Positions 32,546 through 44,664 of a stretch of DNA of 64,000 bases are shown here, piece after piece (the first letter of the stretch is position 1; the number at the start of each line of letters is the position of its first letter). The notes under the pieces were generated by a model. That model ran no database searches. It was not told the origin of the DNA and saw only the letters and a program-made list of their open reading frames with translations. The stretch comes from Cystobasidiopsis lactophilus. Taxonomy: Eukaryota; Basidiomycota; Agaricostilbomycetes; Agaricostilbales; Chionosphaeraceae. The stretch is taken from assembly GCA_001599975.1 (NCBI GenBank), contig BCIO01000001.1, forward strand, positions 1,922,001-1,986,000. Reading direction: 5' to 3'. A program made the position numbers and the translations under genes.

Positions 32546-35172
32546 CTACAACCGTTCAACGCCTTGCTTGATGGTGTTGATCAGGCCTCTAGCCGCATCC
32601 TTGACGCCGCTTTCCAGCTGAGAAGGAGTGCGATTTGGACCGCCGACTGAGAGCTGCAGGTTGCCGAGCTGCAGGTTGACCGCGGGCGCAGGGCTAGAGG
32701 AAGGCTTGAGCGAGAGAGCGGAGGAGGAGATGGTCGCTGGGAAACGGGAAGCAGCGTCCCTCAGCATGGCCATGAACCTGTAAGCGAAACGGTCAACTGG
32801 GATGAGGGGCATGTCAGAAGGCGTCCGAAGGAGGTCGACTTACGAAGACGAGCTGAGGACGCCGGTACCAGCCAGGACAAGACGAGTGCTTGTTGAGTAG
32901 TGAGGCTGGGAGTTGGTCGCAGCTCCTGCTGGGGCGCTGGAGCCTTGCGAGTTGAGCAACGCCACAGTCCGGGCCTCCTCGTACGTCGTGCCGCCGACAA
33001 TGAACACGATGATGTCCTGAGGCCTGTGGTCCGCATCAGAACAGCAGCCAGGAGGGGCAAAAAACGGACCACACCTTTGCAACAGTTGCTGCTGTTGGCC
33101 CGACGTCGTTTGGTTCTCGAGGTAAGGGTAGCTGGTTTCCTTCAGCTTGCCCTTCATGACCAGCTCCAAAGTCTGCGCGAGGTGAGGAGTGTGTTGGGTG
33201 TACACATTGTCGACGCCCTGCAACAAATCGTCTCAACGTTGCGTCAGGCGAGGCAGAACGACAGCCTTACCTTGAGCCCCTTCAAGGCTGACCGGCCTCG
33301 GGCAAACAGATTTTCGTTGGCAAACAGGTCGTCCTGGCGTTGGTCGACGCCCGCAAAGTTCAACATGATGTGCACCAGCTACGAAATCAAGGTCAGCTCT
33401 CTGCCGTTCGGCCGAGTGGCAAAACTCCTCAACTGATGCATCCTGCTCGGTGACGCCGTGGTTTGGCAGCAGCTTGACAATTTGGCTGATGGCGTTGCCG
33501 CTGAACTTTTGGTATCGGAGGGCATAGAGCATCGCCAGGCGCAGCTTGGCATCCGAGGAAATCTCCGGCGTTTGGATCAGCTCTTGCAGTTTCTGTCAGG
33601 CAGCTCATGTTACCATTAGCAAGCCAAATTGGGAGAGAAAGACGCACTCGAAGGTCCGGCCCGTGATTCTCATTGGTGGCCAGGCTTTGCTCAAGCTCGC
33701 TCACTTCGAGCAGCTTGCCCTCTCCGACCAGCCGGCTGAGCTCGCCAACCAAAGCGACGTGCTTGCTGACGTTGCCTCCCAGCTTCCTGAACTCTGGGTA
33801 CTCCTCCACGAAGCGCTTCATGTCGGCCACCGTGTCGATCTTTCGGCGGCCTGGCGCGCTCGAGCGGTTTTGGTAGTCTGACACGTAGTCCTTGACGTGG
33901 GCGCCCAGGTCGCCAAAGTTGTCGTACAGCGTCTTGGCGAAGAAAGGGTCTTGCTCTGGAGAAAGGACGATTTCCTGGGCACCTCACTGATTAGCCAGCT
34001 TGAATTTGGCTGGGGAGGAAGTGCCACACCTTGAGGTCGTCCGGGACATCTGGCGACTTTGAGAGATCTACACGGCCGTTGGTGATGCCAATCAGCTCGT
34101 GCACCATAGCTTGGTAGGTCCACTGAGACAGGAGCGGGGTGACAGGGTCGTTCCTCCGGTCGAGGATTAGGAGCAGAGGGGCGACCGCAGAGGGGCGAAA
34201 GTCGAACAGCTCTGGCTCTGCCGACATCTGGTAGAACACCTCTTGGCCGAGTCTCTTGGCCATCGGGCTCATGCGCTCGTATCGGATGAGCGGCTTCTTC
34301 TTCAAGCTGAGCAAGAGGGCGGTCAGGCTTTGGACGTGGCGGTCGAAGCACCCAGTGAGCGGGTTCAGATCGAAGGAAGAAGGTAAGTCAGAGTAGAGGC
34401 GGTTGCGTCTGCAAAAAGGTTCGCCTTTCAGTGTCCGAACGGGGGCAGAGCGAGTTCGACTTACTTCGACTGGACGTCTGGCGACAATGGGCTTGGCAGA
34501 ATGTTTAAAGAAACATGCGAGGTTGTCAATGGGCAGTAGTCGGCGAAGATTTCCTGTTGCAAACACGAATAACAACTTGGGCGGGCGAGGTTCAAAGCGC
34601 GAGAGCGAGAGCGCACCTGGACTTCCTGGACCACTTCGTTCTGGTCTACTTCGGCCAGCCTTTCAATCGCTGCCTTTTGGAGGATGTTCGTAAAGTCTGT
34701 GCAAGGCACCTCGGTACGTTGAGCCTAAGGAAAGCAAAGGCAAAAGGTCGAGGGCAACGCACACAGCCAGTATTGACTGTACCGAGGCTGCTGCAGCTCC
34801 TTCTCGAGCGCGGCCAAGCTCTGGGCAGATGGCCTGACGAACACGATGCACTTGAGCTGGGGCATCGCCTGCCGGTTTGGGTTGTCCAAGCGGTCCGTCA
34901 AGTAGACTTCGTGCGTCAGCAAATGCGACGTCGTCGAGGCCAAGGAGATGATGGGCGTCTGTCAGGCGTTGTCACTATGAGCCAGTGCACGCGAGACGAC
35001 GCAGCAAAGACCCAAACGCACCGTCTCCGCATCCAGCAGCAGCACCTTGATGCCGTCCGTCGCCTCCAGCATCCGGTTCACGTAGAAACCCACGGCTTTG
35101 AGCACGTCCTGTGCTTATTGCTTTAGAGACCAACTCCACGTTTCTTAAAAGCAGCCACAGCAAGCGAACCAT
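32546..35172 (-). CDS. VPS45: Vps45, Sec1/Munc18 (SM) family protein
   Basis: Twelve exons close in phase from ATG 35172 to the stop at 32546: 35170-35172, 35022-35108, 34763-34958, 34617-34696, 34465-34553, 34408-34030, 33648-33974, 33434-33592, 33271-33378, 33075-33217, 32844-33023, 32546-32777. SM-family markers are evident: [17 protein letters not shown] at the N-terminus, [24 protein letters not shown] in the centre and [14 protein letters not shown] near the end. Vps45 binds the Tlg2-type syntaxin and drives Golgi-endosome-vacuole traffic. The first intron directly follows the ATG, so the first coding exon is one codon long. A short Ser/Ala-rich C-terminal extension follows the SM fold. 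Confidence 0.93.
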
Positions 35173-35356
35173 CCTGGGCAACGCAGTCGGGCTGACGGTG
35201 AGCGGGAGGCAAGGAGCGTGAGCGAGAAGTCAACAATGCCAAAATTGACGCTGGCTATTATGTATGGTTTCGTGAAACATGCTTAGTGTACAAGGAAGAG
35301 ATGCTGGTGAATGAAAAAGAACAATCAAGCGCCACTGGAGGGATTCCGCCACTGCT

Positions 35357-36231
35357 TCAACCAGACTTCACCCCGACCCAAGCGACGTACTGCGTGGAAG
35401 AGAACTCCTTGAACCCGGTCCTATCAATCCTCGACACCCTCCACCCAGTTCTTGACACCCACGCGCCCAAAAAGTGCTCCATCATGTCGGAAGACCGCAG
35501 TTCGGAAACAACCAAAACGGCGGTGGATGCGCTGGAGTGGGCGTCGATGGTGTTGAGCAATGGGACGCTGAGGGATTCATTGAAAACGACGTCGACGGCG
35601 AGAATCAAGTCGAACTGGCTGGCGGGCGCGTTGAGGGCCGGGTGGAGCCAGTCGATGTCGTCCACCTGCACATTGGTGCACTTGTTCGCCTGGCAGTTCT
35701 TCTTGAGCAAAGAGAGGCAGTCGGGTTGATCTGTTGCTGTCCAATTTCGGACACAGCGGTGGGTCAACACGGGCAGCACTGGCCCGTCTTAATTTGAGCT
35801 TGTTTCCAAGCTCAAATGCGGAAGGAGCGCAACCTACAGCCACACCCTGCTCCCAATTCGAGAGCATCCGCCTCTTGAAGCTGGTCCATGTTGAAGAATG
35901 AGCCATCATCATAGGTCGGAAACGCTTTCCTCGCCAGCAGCTCGCGCGCCAAGTCCAACGAAACCCTCCAGACGGCCCCTGAAGTATCGCCGGCCCTACT
36001 GCGCAAGAGAGAAATGTTCTGAGAGACAGTGGCCTGAACGCTGAGTGGTTTTAACGGCGGCCGCCTTTTTTTGCCAGCGGACGGCCTTCTCGAGGCGTGG
36101 TCTTCTTGGGGCGGCAGCAGCTCCAAGTCGATGTCTATTGACGCCGCTTGTGGATCTAACATTCCAAGAGCCGACGATTTGGAAGAGGCAGAAGGCGCCA
36201 AAGACGTGCTTTTCTCCATGTAGAGCAGCAT
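35357..36231 (-). CDS. Family-16 (METTL21/EFM-like) protein methyltransferase, 271 aa
   Basis: Exons 35838-36231 and 35357-35778 close to 271 aa. The SAM-binding motif I spans the splice site as LELGAGCGLLPVL. Upstream GAVWRVSLDLARELLAR resembles the W-x-x-(A/S) element of METTL21-type enzymes. Downstream DLILAVDVVFNESLSVPLLNT is the characteristic D-V-V/I-Y/F motif, normally DxxY in lysine methyltransferases of this family. Here Phe replaces Tyr. The N-terminal 70 residues are a disordered Ser/Pro/Lys-rich extension. Likely activity: methylation of a protein lysine, substrate unknown (by analogy elongation factors or chaperones). Confidence 0.8.
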
Positions 36232-36461
36232 GATCTGGAGCGAGCGAGCACATTTTCAACCAAAACGCTTCACACTAAGACCAGCAAGTCGGACCTCTTC
36301 TGCAGCATCTTCAACAGGTATCAAAACGACATTGGAGCCGAGAAGCGGGTGCATGGACGGCCAACACCGACGGTCGCTTGCAGAAGAGGTCTTCAGGCTC
36401 GCTCGGTGGCGTCAAAGGGGAAAATCTGTTACACCGTTATGCACTAGCCGAACAATTTGGA

Positions 36462-37482
36462 TTACAACAACATTACGAGAGAGCCGGCAGCGAATGTGGC
36501 AACCACACCAGCAAAACTAGGAGACACAAAGAGAGCACCGCTGGACGAGCTCGCAGCCAACTGCCCGCTAGACGATGTCTGCTTGCCACGGGTTAAGTGA
36601 CCATGAGAAAAGTTGGCAAGAAACGCGACTCACGGCAGCTGCAGTTGGAGCGGATCCCGCGAAAGACTCGAGGTTGGCAATGTCGGTGTTTGTGGTGTAG
36701 GTGACAGTGTACGGCACAGTTGTGATCTCCGATACTAGAGAGGTCGGAACCGACGACGCTGGGATGGTGAGCCAAGCTAGCTCGTCGCTGAGGACCACAG
36801 TTTGAGTAAGAGGCGGAAAACAAGGCGCAGCGACCTTACTCATTATTCTCGCATACGACGATGTAGGCCAGATAGAGGTATGGCAGCATGTCGCCGGGGT
36901 TGACTAATCCAGAGCTCTTGACAATGCCAGAGTGGGTACCGGGTTTGACTGGATGCGCCATGAGCCTTGTCCTCTTCGCTCGCTTCCAGTTGCGAAAAGA
37001 AAGACGCACCATCGTTGACTGGAGCGTACCCCATTGTGCCTGTGTTGTCGTTGTCTGCCCATGAACTTCCCAGATAGGCTGATGGCGCGCCGTCCCAGCT
37101 GAGGTTGAAGGCACTGATCAACGTGGCCCGTCTTGAGATCTGGGTAGAGTAGTTGGTAAAGGTATTGTTGCACGTACCCGCCCGTTGTTCGATAAGGATA
37201 TACTATGAGCACGTCTCCACCAGTGTCAAGTGTCGGGTCCGCGCCAGCAGGCACTGGAGGCAGAGCACAGCTGTCAGTACGCGTCGCCCCAGATTTCTAG
37301 CACGAACGAGTTCGTTCCACGCTGAAGCTGTACGTCGCTTCTGGGTCCGTGCTCCAGGTCGAACCGGTATCGTTCAGCCAAACGCCAGAATAGGTTATTC
37401 TTGTGTCATTCCAGCTGTAGTACTTCAGGGCTGCCAGGGCAGGCGAGGCCAGTAGAATCAGAGCAGCGAGTGAGCGTAGCAT
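36462..37482 (-). CDS. Secreted, probably GPI-anchored cell-surface glycoprotein
   Basis: Signal peptide MLRSLAALILLASPALA is followed by YYSWNDTRITYSGVWLNDTGSTW with N-glycosylation sites, then IVYPYRTTGG, SAFNLSWDGAPSAYLGSSW and MLPYLYLAYIVVCENN. A Thr/Val-rich stretch leads to a Ser cluster and a hydrophobic end (SFAGVVATFAAGSLVMLL), a good GPI-attachment signal. Last exon 36462-36578. Introns of about 50-65 nt lie between. The junction after exon 1 (near 37320) has two possible donors and is not settled. Role unknown. The layout fits fungal wall-linked proteins. A tandem 62-bp duplication sits just upstream of its start. Confidence 0.7.
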
Positions 37483-37484
37483 TC

Positions 37485-37608
37485 GCGCGAAAGCTTGGTT
37501 GAAGATGATAGAGAGGTGCGCTTGGGCTAGACCACTTCCACTTCCTGCGCGAGAGCTTGGTTGAAGACGACAGAGAGGTGCGTGTGGGCTAGACCACTTC
37601 CCCTTCCC
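37485..37608. repeat. 62-bp direct tandem duplication in a promoter
   Basis: Two adjacent units starting at 37485 and 37547 share nearly all positions (core AGCTTGGTTGAAGA, GGGCTAGACCACTTCC), with a handful of substitutions. They begin 3 bp upstream of the start codon of the minus-strand GPI protein gene. The divergence indicates an old rather than recent duplication. If the unit holds a regulator site, the gene has two. Confidence 0.85.
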
Positions 37609-38200
37609 GATTCTGGCAATATTGCGCCCACGTACGGCCCTTTTGTCGCAGATCTTTGGCGTCGCCGCCGGCGCTCCCGCCTGCCAGTTCGAGGACCGCT
37701 TATTTTTAAACGATGTCTCAAATCTCGGTGGCGAGAGGCGATCTTCCCCTGAAGTTCCCTGAGCGTGGACCGCAACAGTAGACCGAGCAGCTGTCGTGGC
37801 CCTGTGGCGAGTGCGGAGCAATCACACACGCCAGATCACATATACCGAGAAGCCGGGAAAGCAGAGGCAATGGCCACATTTGAGCCGAGCCAATTTCGGT
37901 TCTGGCAGGCACCAGCGCTTGCAAGTGAGCAGCATCACCGCCATTAGCAGGACGACCCAGAGAAGCATCCAGAAGCAAGGTAAAGGCATCAAGCAGTAGC
38001 ATAGGCGGTCGTGGGCAAGAGCAAGGGCAATAAACCGCCTTCCGGATTGGTGGCCGCCTTGCATAATGGTGTGTCACGTTTGCGCAGCACTCAAGGCATC
38101 ATAGACGTATAAGATAAACAATGAATCGTTCAACGTGTGTATTGGTGATCAGAGCTATCCACAAAATCCCTGCGCGGGTCCTCCAAGGTATCAGACCAAA
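37609..38200. other. Intergenic region upstream of the GPI glycoprotein gene
   Basis: This stretch lies beyond the tandem repeat up to the stop of the long PH-domain gene. It has one possible small minus-strand frame (listed separately) and otherwise no recognisable gene. Confidence 0.4.
37822..38064 (-). CDS. Possible 80-aa Cys-rich single-pass membrane protein
   Basis: An ATG-to-TGA frame without introns contains a strong hydrophobic segment (CFWMLLWVVLLMAVMLLT) followed by Cys-rich, basic sequence. It could be real or chance. No conservation can be judged here and no splice context helps. Confidence 0.25.
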   Translation of the reverse strand: MQGGHQSGRRFIALALAHDRLCYCLMPLPCFWMLLWVVLLMAVMLLTCKRWCLPEPKLARLKCGHCLCFPGFSVYVIWRV

Positions 38201-41200
38201 TTAACGACGATCCGACTCTGCATCGTCTCGACTGCCGCCAGCCGAGCTGCTGTTACCGTACGAAGGGTATTGACTGTGCTGACCAGAGGGTTGCTGGAAG
38301 TAAGGGTAAGCGCCCATTTGCGGTGTGCCGCCGCCGCCCATGAAAGGCGACGTCGCCATGGCGGGCGAGCCCATGAAAGGCATGCCCATGGAGAAGGGTG
38401 GGAACGCAGGCATGTTGGAAGAAGAAGTCGAATTGGAGAGCTGCGGCGACATTGGTGCGACCATGGGCGAAGCGGGCTGCTGCTGCGAATAATGTTGCAT
38501 CTGAAGGGCCATGGTGTGCATGTAGGCCTGATGGGCCGCCATCATCGCCTGTTGTTGGAAGGCCATGTGCATTGGGTCTTGGCCGCCCATCATGCCGTAG
38601 GGGTTGTACATGTTGAAAGGGGGATAGAATCCCATTGGTGGCGAGGCGGCGGACTGACGGCGCTGATCTGCCATCTCTTGGTCTGCCTGGCGCTTCTCTC
38701 GCTCCCGCTCGGTGATGGCCGCCCCAATGCCACCCTCGCGCTTCTTCTCCTTCTCGCGCTCGGCAATGGCGCCCACCAAGCCCGCAGTCGGCTCGGCCTG
38801 AGGCGGCGGGAGTTCCACCATAGGGCTGCCATACTGCCTAGCCTGCGCTTCCTGAGCCTTGGCTGAGCGGTCGGCCATCTGCTGAGAGGCTGTCTGCACG
38901 AGGCCATGGCTGGCAAAGGCCGAGTCATCTTCCGGGATCGAGCCATAGGGTTGACCGTAGCTGGAGGCTCTGCTGCCAGGACCACGATTGGGTGACGCGG
39001 AGCGATAGTTGGAAGCGTTTGGCGGCGCCCGGTTGTGCGAGTTCGAAAGGCCGGGTGGAACCGGCAAAGACCGCGAAGCCCTCCTCTGCGGCAGCTGCGA
39101 CGGCTCGGGCGCCGGTGGCGGAGGCGTCGGCTCTTTGACGGGTTTCTCGTCATCACTGTCGATTTCCTCCTCGGCCTCTTCCTCTTCGTCGCTCGAGTAG
39201 CTGCCGACTTTTTTCCCTTTGCCTTTCGACGCCGCCGACCGGCCCGGGAGGTGTAGCGCATGGGACTGCGACTCACTAGCTCGCTGGACTGCCTCTTCGC
39301 GCTCCGCCTCCATGCGGCGAGAGTGCTCAAAAGTCGACTCCACTGGAGCTGAGGGAGCCGGATGAACAGCGGCCGACGTTGAGGCCACAGCAGCCGGGGC
39401 TGGGGCCGAAGGCTCGTTGTAGGGATCCGGCGAGTCAGATAGCGATCTGTCAAGCGGAGGCGGCTGAGCAGTCGGTTGCGGCGGGAGAGGCCCTCGACTG
39501 CTAGACAGCGCCAGCGGAGCCGCGGCGTTGTTCGGTGGCGAAGTACCACGCAGCGGGATTGGAGGAGAGCCGGCGTTAGAGACAGGGATTTCGGGCGAAG
39601 GTGCCCGTGCAAGGTAGTCGAATGCGGCCAGCGCGTCGTCGTGGCCAAAGTCCGACATTTGGTGGGACGGCCGGCGCTCAGTCTCTTCATGGTGCTCAAG
39701 CTTATAAGGCAGAGCGCCGGGCAACATTGGCGTGTGGATCGGGCTGGGCGAAGCGAGCGGTGGCGCAGGTAGGCCTTTGTCCACGGACAAGCGCCTGTTC
39801 GACGACTCGGCAGGGGCCACAGCAGAAACCGGGGCTGGGATGGCAGCTGGTAACACCGGCTCTTGAGGTTGACTGAAAGCCGGAGAGTCGTATAGCAGCC
39901 CCAGGCTCTCCGAGCGAGACTGCGGAATCGACGGCGGCAGCTTGGACACGATCGGCGACTGATGGTAGTCGTGCGCGGCTGCAGACGCTTGCGAGTATGC
40001 TGACGTCGACGAAGGAGGAACGGCCGTAGAGCCGGTCATCGGTGCCAGCATGGCCCGCTCGACGGTGGTCAAGGACTGCTGGTCCGTTCTAAGCGCTGGG
40101 AGGTTTGGTCTCTGCTCTGAATGGCCAGTAACGTGGTAGGATGGTCCGTTGGTGCCATTGGTGGTGGGAGGGAACTGCTGCTGAGCCAAGTCCCGGTGTT
40201 CATGGCTCTGCTGGGCACCAAACTCGCTTGCGCCGACGTGAGGCGAGTTTTCGTTGGACAAGTACGGGATGTCCGAGGAGACACCGGATTGCGCCGAGCT
40301 GGTCAAGTAGAGCCGGTTGTCATCAGAAACGGACGAGCCACCGCCTGGCGAGCGACTTCCAGCGGGCGAAGGGGAGAGCCGGTCCGCTGGCGTCCGATCC
40401 ACGACCAGATTTTGGCCTTGATTTGACCCAGGTCGAGACTCGTGCTCTTGCTGTCTCGGGTCATGAGACAACGATGCTGGCGTTCGAGACAGCGTTGGAG
40501 CTGGTCCCTTCTCCTGCACTTGCGACGGGCCTCCCTCTTGGTAATAGGCAGGAGCGCGCTCTTGCGGCACATAAGATGTCTTTTCGGGGATCATGGGCTG
40601 TGTCATCGACTGGGGAGATTGGTTGGGGGCCTGAGGCTGCTGAGGCGACGGGGCGACAAGCGTCTCTTGCTGGGCGACCTGAGGTGACTGCTGCACTTGG
40701 GGGCTGTTGTTCTCGGAGCCCTGTCGACTGGCCATATTGGGGCTGCGAGAGACGCGCTGCATGAGGATGTCTAGGAAAGCCTGGTCGACTGCCCCTGGTC
40801 GATTCTCGAACGGGTTGACGTTGGCGATCTGGGGCACCTCGAGGTAGAGTTGCTCGCGGTTAGCGCCAATTGGGCTGCAGCACAATATCACTTGAGTTTG
40901 CGAACAAAAACAAAGACTCAAGAAAGCGGCGCACTAGCCAAAGTAGATCCCGGACGGGTTGCGAGGATCAAAGCTGAGCTTGTAGCTGGGTGGCTTCCTC
41001 CCATAGAGCTGTGGGTCGAAGACGCCATCAGTCACAGCTTGAAGACGGACAAAAGGCAAACAAAACCCACCCTGAAAATGTCGTAGACCGCCAAAACCCA
41101 AGTGAGCATGGCCACCTGGCGGTTGTTCTGGCCATCGTCTGGCATAACCAGGACCGACTCGAACGGCTCCTGCTTGGGCGCTGCCAGCTTGGAGCCCAGC

Positions 41201-42466
41201 CGCTTAGCCTGGAGGTCGAGGTCTTTGGGCACATCGGCCTGGCCGGTGACATCCCACTCTGCGGCGCCCTGCATCTTGAAGATGGCCGAGCTGGGGATCA
41301 TCTTTTGGTTTTCGGGGTAGACGGCGGCGCAGTGGGTGACGGCGGCGAAGGTGAAGAAGGGCTTCTTGGAGCGGCGGGTGGCGTAAAAGCAGGCCGTCGC
41401 TCCGCCGGGTGCGCCACCCAAGGTCGGGTCGGACAGGTGCTGCAAGCTGTTCTGCGAGTTGGAGAGCGACATGAAGGACGACAGGCGCCGCTTGGCTTTG
41501 GTGGGCGCTGCAGCGGTGTCTTGCACGACCAAGTAGGCCTTGCGCCACTCTGTATCTCCCGGGATCCGAACCTCCACCGCGCTGCGCCCCATAGGTCAAC
41601 GCACATCGAATAGGAAACACGCAAGATACCCACTCTTCGAATTTGCCCTTGTTCAAAGGGGACTGGCAGAAGCCATCGCCCCTGAGGCCGAGCATGGTGC
41701 CGGTGAAGATCTCGTTGAGCTTGTCAATCTCCCAATTGGCGAGCCGGATCGAGTTGATCCAGATCTTTAGGGCGTCTATGGGCTGAGCATGCTGGTCCTT
41801 GTCCTGCAAAGGGGCGAACAGGATGCGGTTGCTGTGGATTCTCCAGAGGGTGAGCGGGACGATGTCATGAAATCAACAAGGTTTGGGTGGGAGCGCACCA
41901 GCCGGCATTGTTCAGCGCGAAGATCCATTGGGCCTCTGGGGGCGGGCGGATGGCTTCAGGGATGGAGCGCATGTCGACTGCCGACACAAAAGCGTCCTGG
42001 ATTTTAAGGAACTGCGGCCCAATCTGGCAAAAGGTGCTTTCGTTGTGAGCCCGCCTGCCTCTCTCGACTTGCATTCAAAAGCGAGGTCTAGAACGCACAG
42101 AGTCGCCTTTCTTGGCAGCGGCCTGCATCTCCCTGGCGTTCCAGAGGCTCAGCTCGGCTCCCGTGAGTTGAATGAACCAGAGGTCCCATCTGGAGGCGGG
42201 GTCGTGGGCGGGAAGCTGCTTGCCGTCGCTGCCCAGCTCTGTCCGCTTCCAGCAGTAGCCCTGGGTGTAGTACTTGCGCTCGTTGTTCCGGCCCGTGAAG
42301 AGGGAGACGATCCGGTACATCTGCGGAACGGGGGGCAGGCGTTCAGCACTTTGCCAGCGGCCTCCAGGGCGAGTCCATCGACGGCAAGACTAACATCGTG
42401 CAAAGCTGGGGCGCTGCTCTTGCTGGCAGGCATCTGCGGGCGGGAGCCATTGGCAGGGGCGGCCAT
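38201..42466 (-). CDS. Caf120/Skg3-like PH-domain protein with long disordered tail
   Basis: The first exon (42395-42466, 24 aa) joins MYRIVSLFTGRNNERKYYTQ by a 74-nt GTTAGT...CAG intron. Following exons encode a PH-type domain (KYYTQGYCWKRTE..., RWDLWFIQLTGAELSLW) and a second module (WINSIRLANWEIDKLNEIFTG, VEVRIPGDTEWRKAYLVV, VAMLTWVLAVYDIF). The last exon, from about 40885 to 38201, adds roughly 890 residues rich in Pro, Gln and Ser with an acidic patch (SSDEEEEAEEEIDSDDE) and a Met/Gln/Tyr-rich end. The head matches fungal Caf120/Skg3/Skg4 proteins, linked in yeast to Ccr4-Not or cell polarity. Which of the two roles applies here is inference. Confidence 0.75.
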
Positions 42467-42729
42467 TATTGCAGATCCCTCGTCTTGGTCCTTGGTGGAC
42501 AAAAGCTTAATTAATTAATGCTGGCGACTCGGGAGCACCGTCGAGTGGCGATTGTGGGCGCCCAGCTTCAGTCTTAAGCAGCAGTAGACACTAGGATGGC
42601 CGGCGAAGTCAAGAGGCGAGGGCTGGGCTGGGCACCAGTGTCTCAAGCTCTCGATCGCTCCTTTCACCAAGTCCGCGGAGGTGCTTGCAAGGCGGCAGCC
42701 ATTTAGCGACTCCCAGGGGCCCATTGGTC
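42467..42729. promoter_or_regulatory. Divergent promoter, PH-domain gene / surface glycoprotein gene
   Basis: 263 bp separate the two divergent start codons, including an AT-rich stretch TTAATTAATTAATG near 42507-42520 that could serve as a core promoter element. The exact site assignment is not supported further. Confidence 0.4.
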
Positions 42730-44664
42730 ATGTCTTTGGTCTTACTGGCCCTCTTAGTGGGCATCGCTAGCGGCGCTTACACCGATTTCCAATGTGAGCG
42801 CAAGAACCGGCCGTCGAAAATGGCTCGTGCTAGCTGATTCGGGCGGCTACTTCGCAGGGGGCTTTAACGACCCAGCAGTACAGTCGCTCTCTCAGTGCCA
42901 GCCCATCGAGATTGGTGTGGTGAGTTGATCGCCATTGGCGCCGGGCTCCAGGCTGGGGCCCTGGCATATAGAAGCGGTGACGGAGCCTGAGACGCAACAT
43001 GACCGCACACAGTTCTCTGGCAACTCGTCCGCCAGTATAACACCACCCTACTATGTCTTTGCCTATCCTCTCAACGGGAGCTCGCCCACCATCACGCCCT
43101 TCGGCAGCGCCACGGTTGCGGATTGGACTTGTCCGTACGCCGAAGGCCAGCAGGTCATCCTCGGGTGCGTTTGGATTGGCTCTCGCTCTAGCCCTTGCGA
43201 TTTGGGTTTTAAAGATGCTCTGAGATCACAGGATGGTGGATGCGTTCTCCCTCTTCGGTGAGGGCGATTGATTGTCCGAAAATAGGGGCAATGTTGACAA
43301 TTTTTTTACGGTCCTTGCTCAAACAGGCGGCTGGTCAGACATCCTCACAGTCGGAGGTAAGGCTGATTTGAAACTGTTTAAATCGTGGAGCTGAGATGTC
43401 AGTGTCATCGGCCAACAGCCGGATCGAGTTCGTCTTGCCTGAGCAGTGTGGCCTCGACCTCCCTCACCGTCAAGCTCAATGACACCCAACTTTCCACCTG
43501 CGACGTCCTCGGCGTCTCCGTGTCAGGTGGCACCCCGCCTTACACCATTACCGTCTTCCCGTGAGTTCAACCTGTGTTCGCTTTAGCCGCTTGAAGGGGT
43601 TGAGATTGACGAAGTTGTTCACAGCGAGGGGACGGTCGACGAGACGTTCAACATTACCATGCCCACGTCTGACAACTGGCTGTCTTGGGTCAACAATGTA
43701 CGTTTTCTTGGGCCTCCACCAGCACACAAAAGTGCTGAAAGCCCGTGACGAACAGCAAAACCCCAGCTCGAGGTTCGGCTTGGGCGTGCGTGACTCCAAA
43801 GGGCAATGGGCACCGACAGCTGGGCCGGTCACCACTGTTGGGACTGTGCAGAGTTGCTCCTTCTCGTCCAGCACCTCCAATGGCGAGCCACCAAAAACTT
43901 CAACAGGTGGCGACGGTGGTGGCGGCGGCGGAACGAACGATGGTGGCTCAGGCAAATCCTCGTCCAACACAGGAGCAATCGTCGGCGGAGTCGTCGGCGG
44001 GCTGGCCGTGCTCGCTGCCTTGATTTTGGGTGCTTGGTGGTTGCGGCGAAGGCGGCGCGTGGCCAAGACCGAGCCGCGCTACCACTCTGCTCAGTACAAC
44101 GGACCTCCATCGCCTCGCCTGATGGGCACCCCCGCAGACGCGGCATCTATCGCGCCATTTGCCCTGTCATCGACCGGCGGCACCGCTGGCCACACCACTC
44201 CTGCTCGGGCGGGCTCCCAAGCAGATGGCTACGACGTGGCGGCTGCTGGTGCCGCTGGCAGCCCTTATGACCACCGCCGTCACTCCAACTCTACCGGCGT
44301 TTCATCAGCAACCCCGAACCTACCGGGCGTCGGTCATTTCCACGTCGCCAACCCAGACGCCGACTACGAGGACTTGATGGACCCAGCTACGGTGCCTCTT
44401 TCCCCAGAGCACCGGTCCGACAGCCACGCCTCTATCGCAGGCGCATCCGGCTATCGACGCTCGCTCCCTTACCCACCTACCGACTCTGGCAAGGGCGACG
44501 GGGTGGGCTCTTCTGGCAGCAGACCTTCGATCGATTCCACCAGGAGAGTTGTGCAACACCAGGATGCGGGGCCGGCGCCGGCGCAACCTGCAGCAGAGGC
44601 AGAAGCGGAGGAGATCCCACCAGCGTGTTGGTCCCCTTTCTCCTCAATGTCCTTCATCAGTTGA
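42730..44664 (+). CDS. Type I surface glycoprotein with cytosolic tail (basidiomycete sensor/receptor-like)
   Basis: Signal peptide MSLVLLALLVGIASGAY starts a protein of about eight exons. The ectodomain contains PPYYVFAYPLNGSSPTITPF, VILGMVDAFSLFGGWSDILTVG, then GGTPPYTITVFP and N-glycosylation sites. A Gly/Ser linker follows, with a membrane helix preceded by GAIVGGVVGGLAVLAALILGAWW and stopped by RRRRRVAK. The tail of about 190 residues is Ser/Pro-rich. This order (two short beta modules with a PPYT motif, Gly-rich stalk, one helix, basic stop) is widespread in basidiomycetes but of unknown role. A Mid2/Wsc-type wall sensor is a reasonable hypothesis only. Confidence 0.72.

Noticed and set aside
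32900-33436. Plus-strand frame across VPS45 exons
   Set aside because: Shadow of the minus-strand VPS45 exons, whose SM motifs are unambiguous.
42321-42349. Apparent 29-nt intron in the PH-domain gene
   Set aside because: A GTTAGT donor at 42394 gives a 74-nt intron in the same phase with a proper branch site near the 3' end, so an ultra-short intron is unnecessary.
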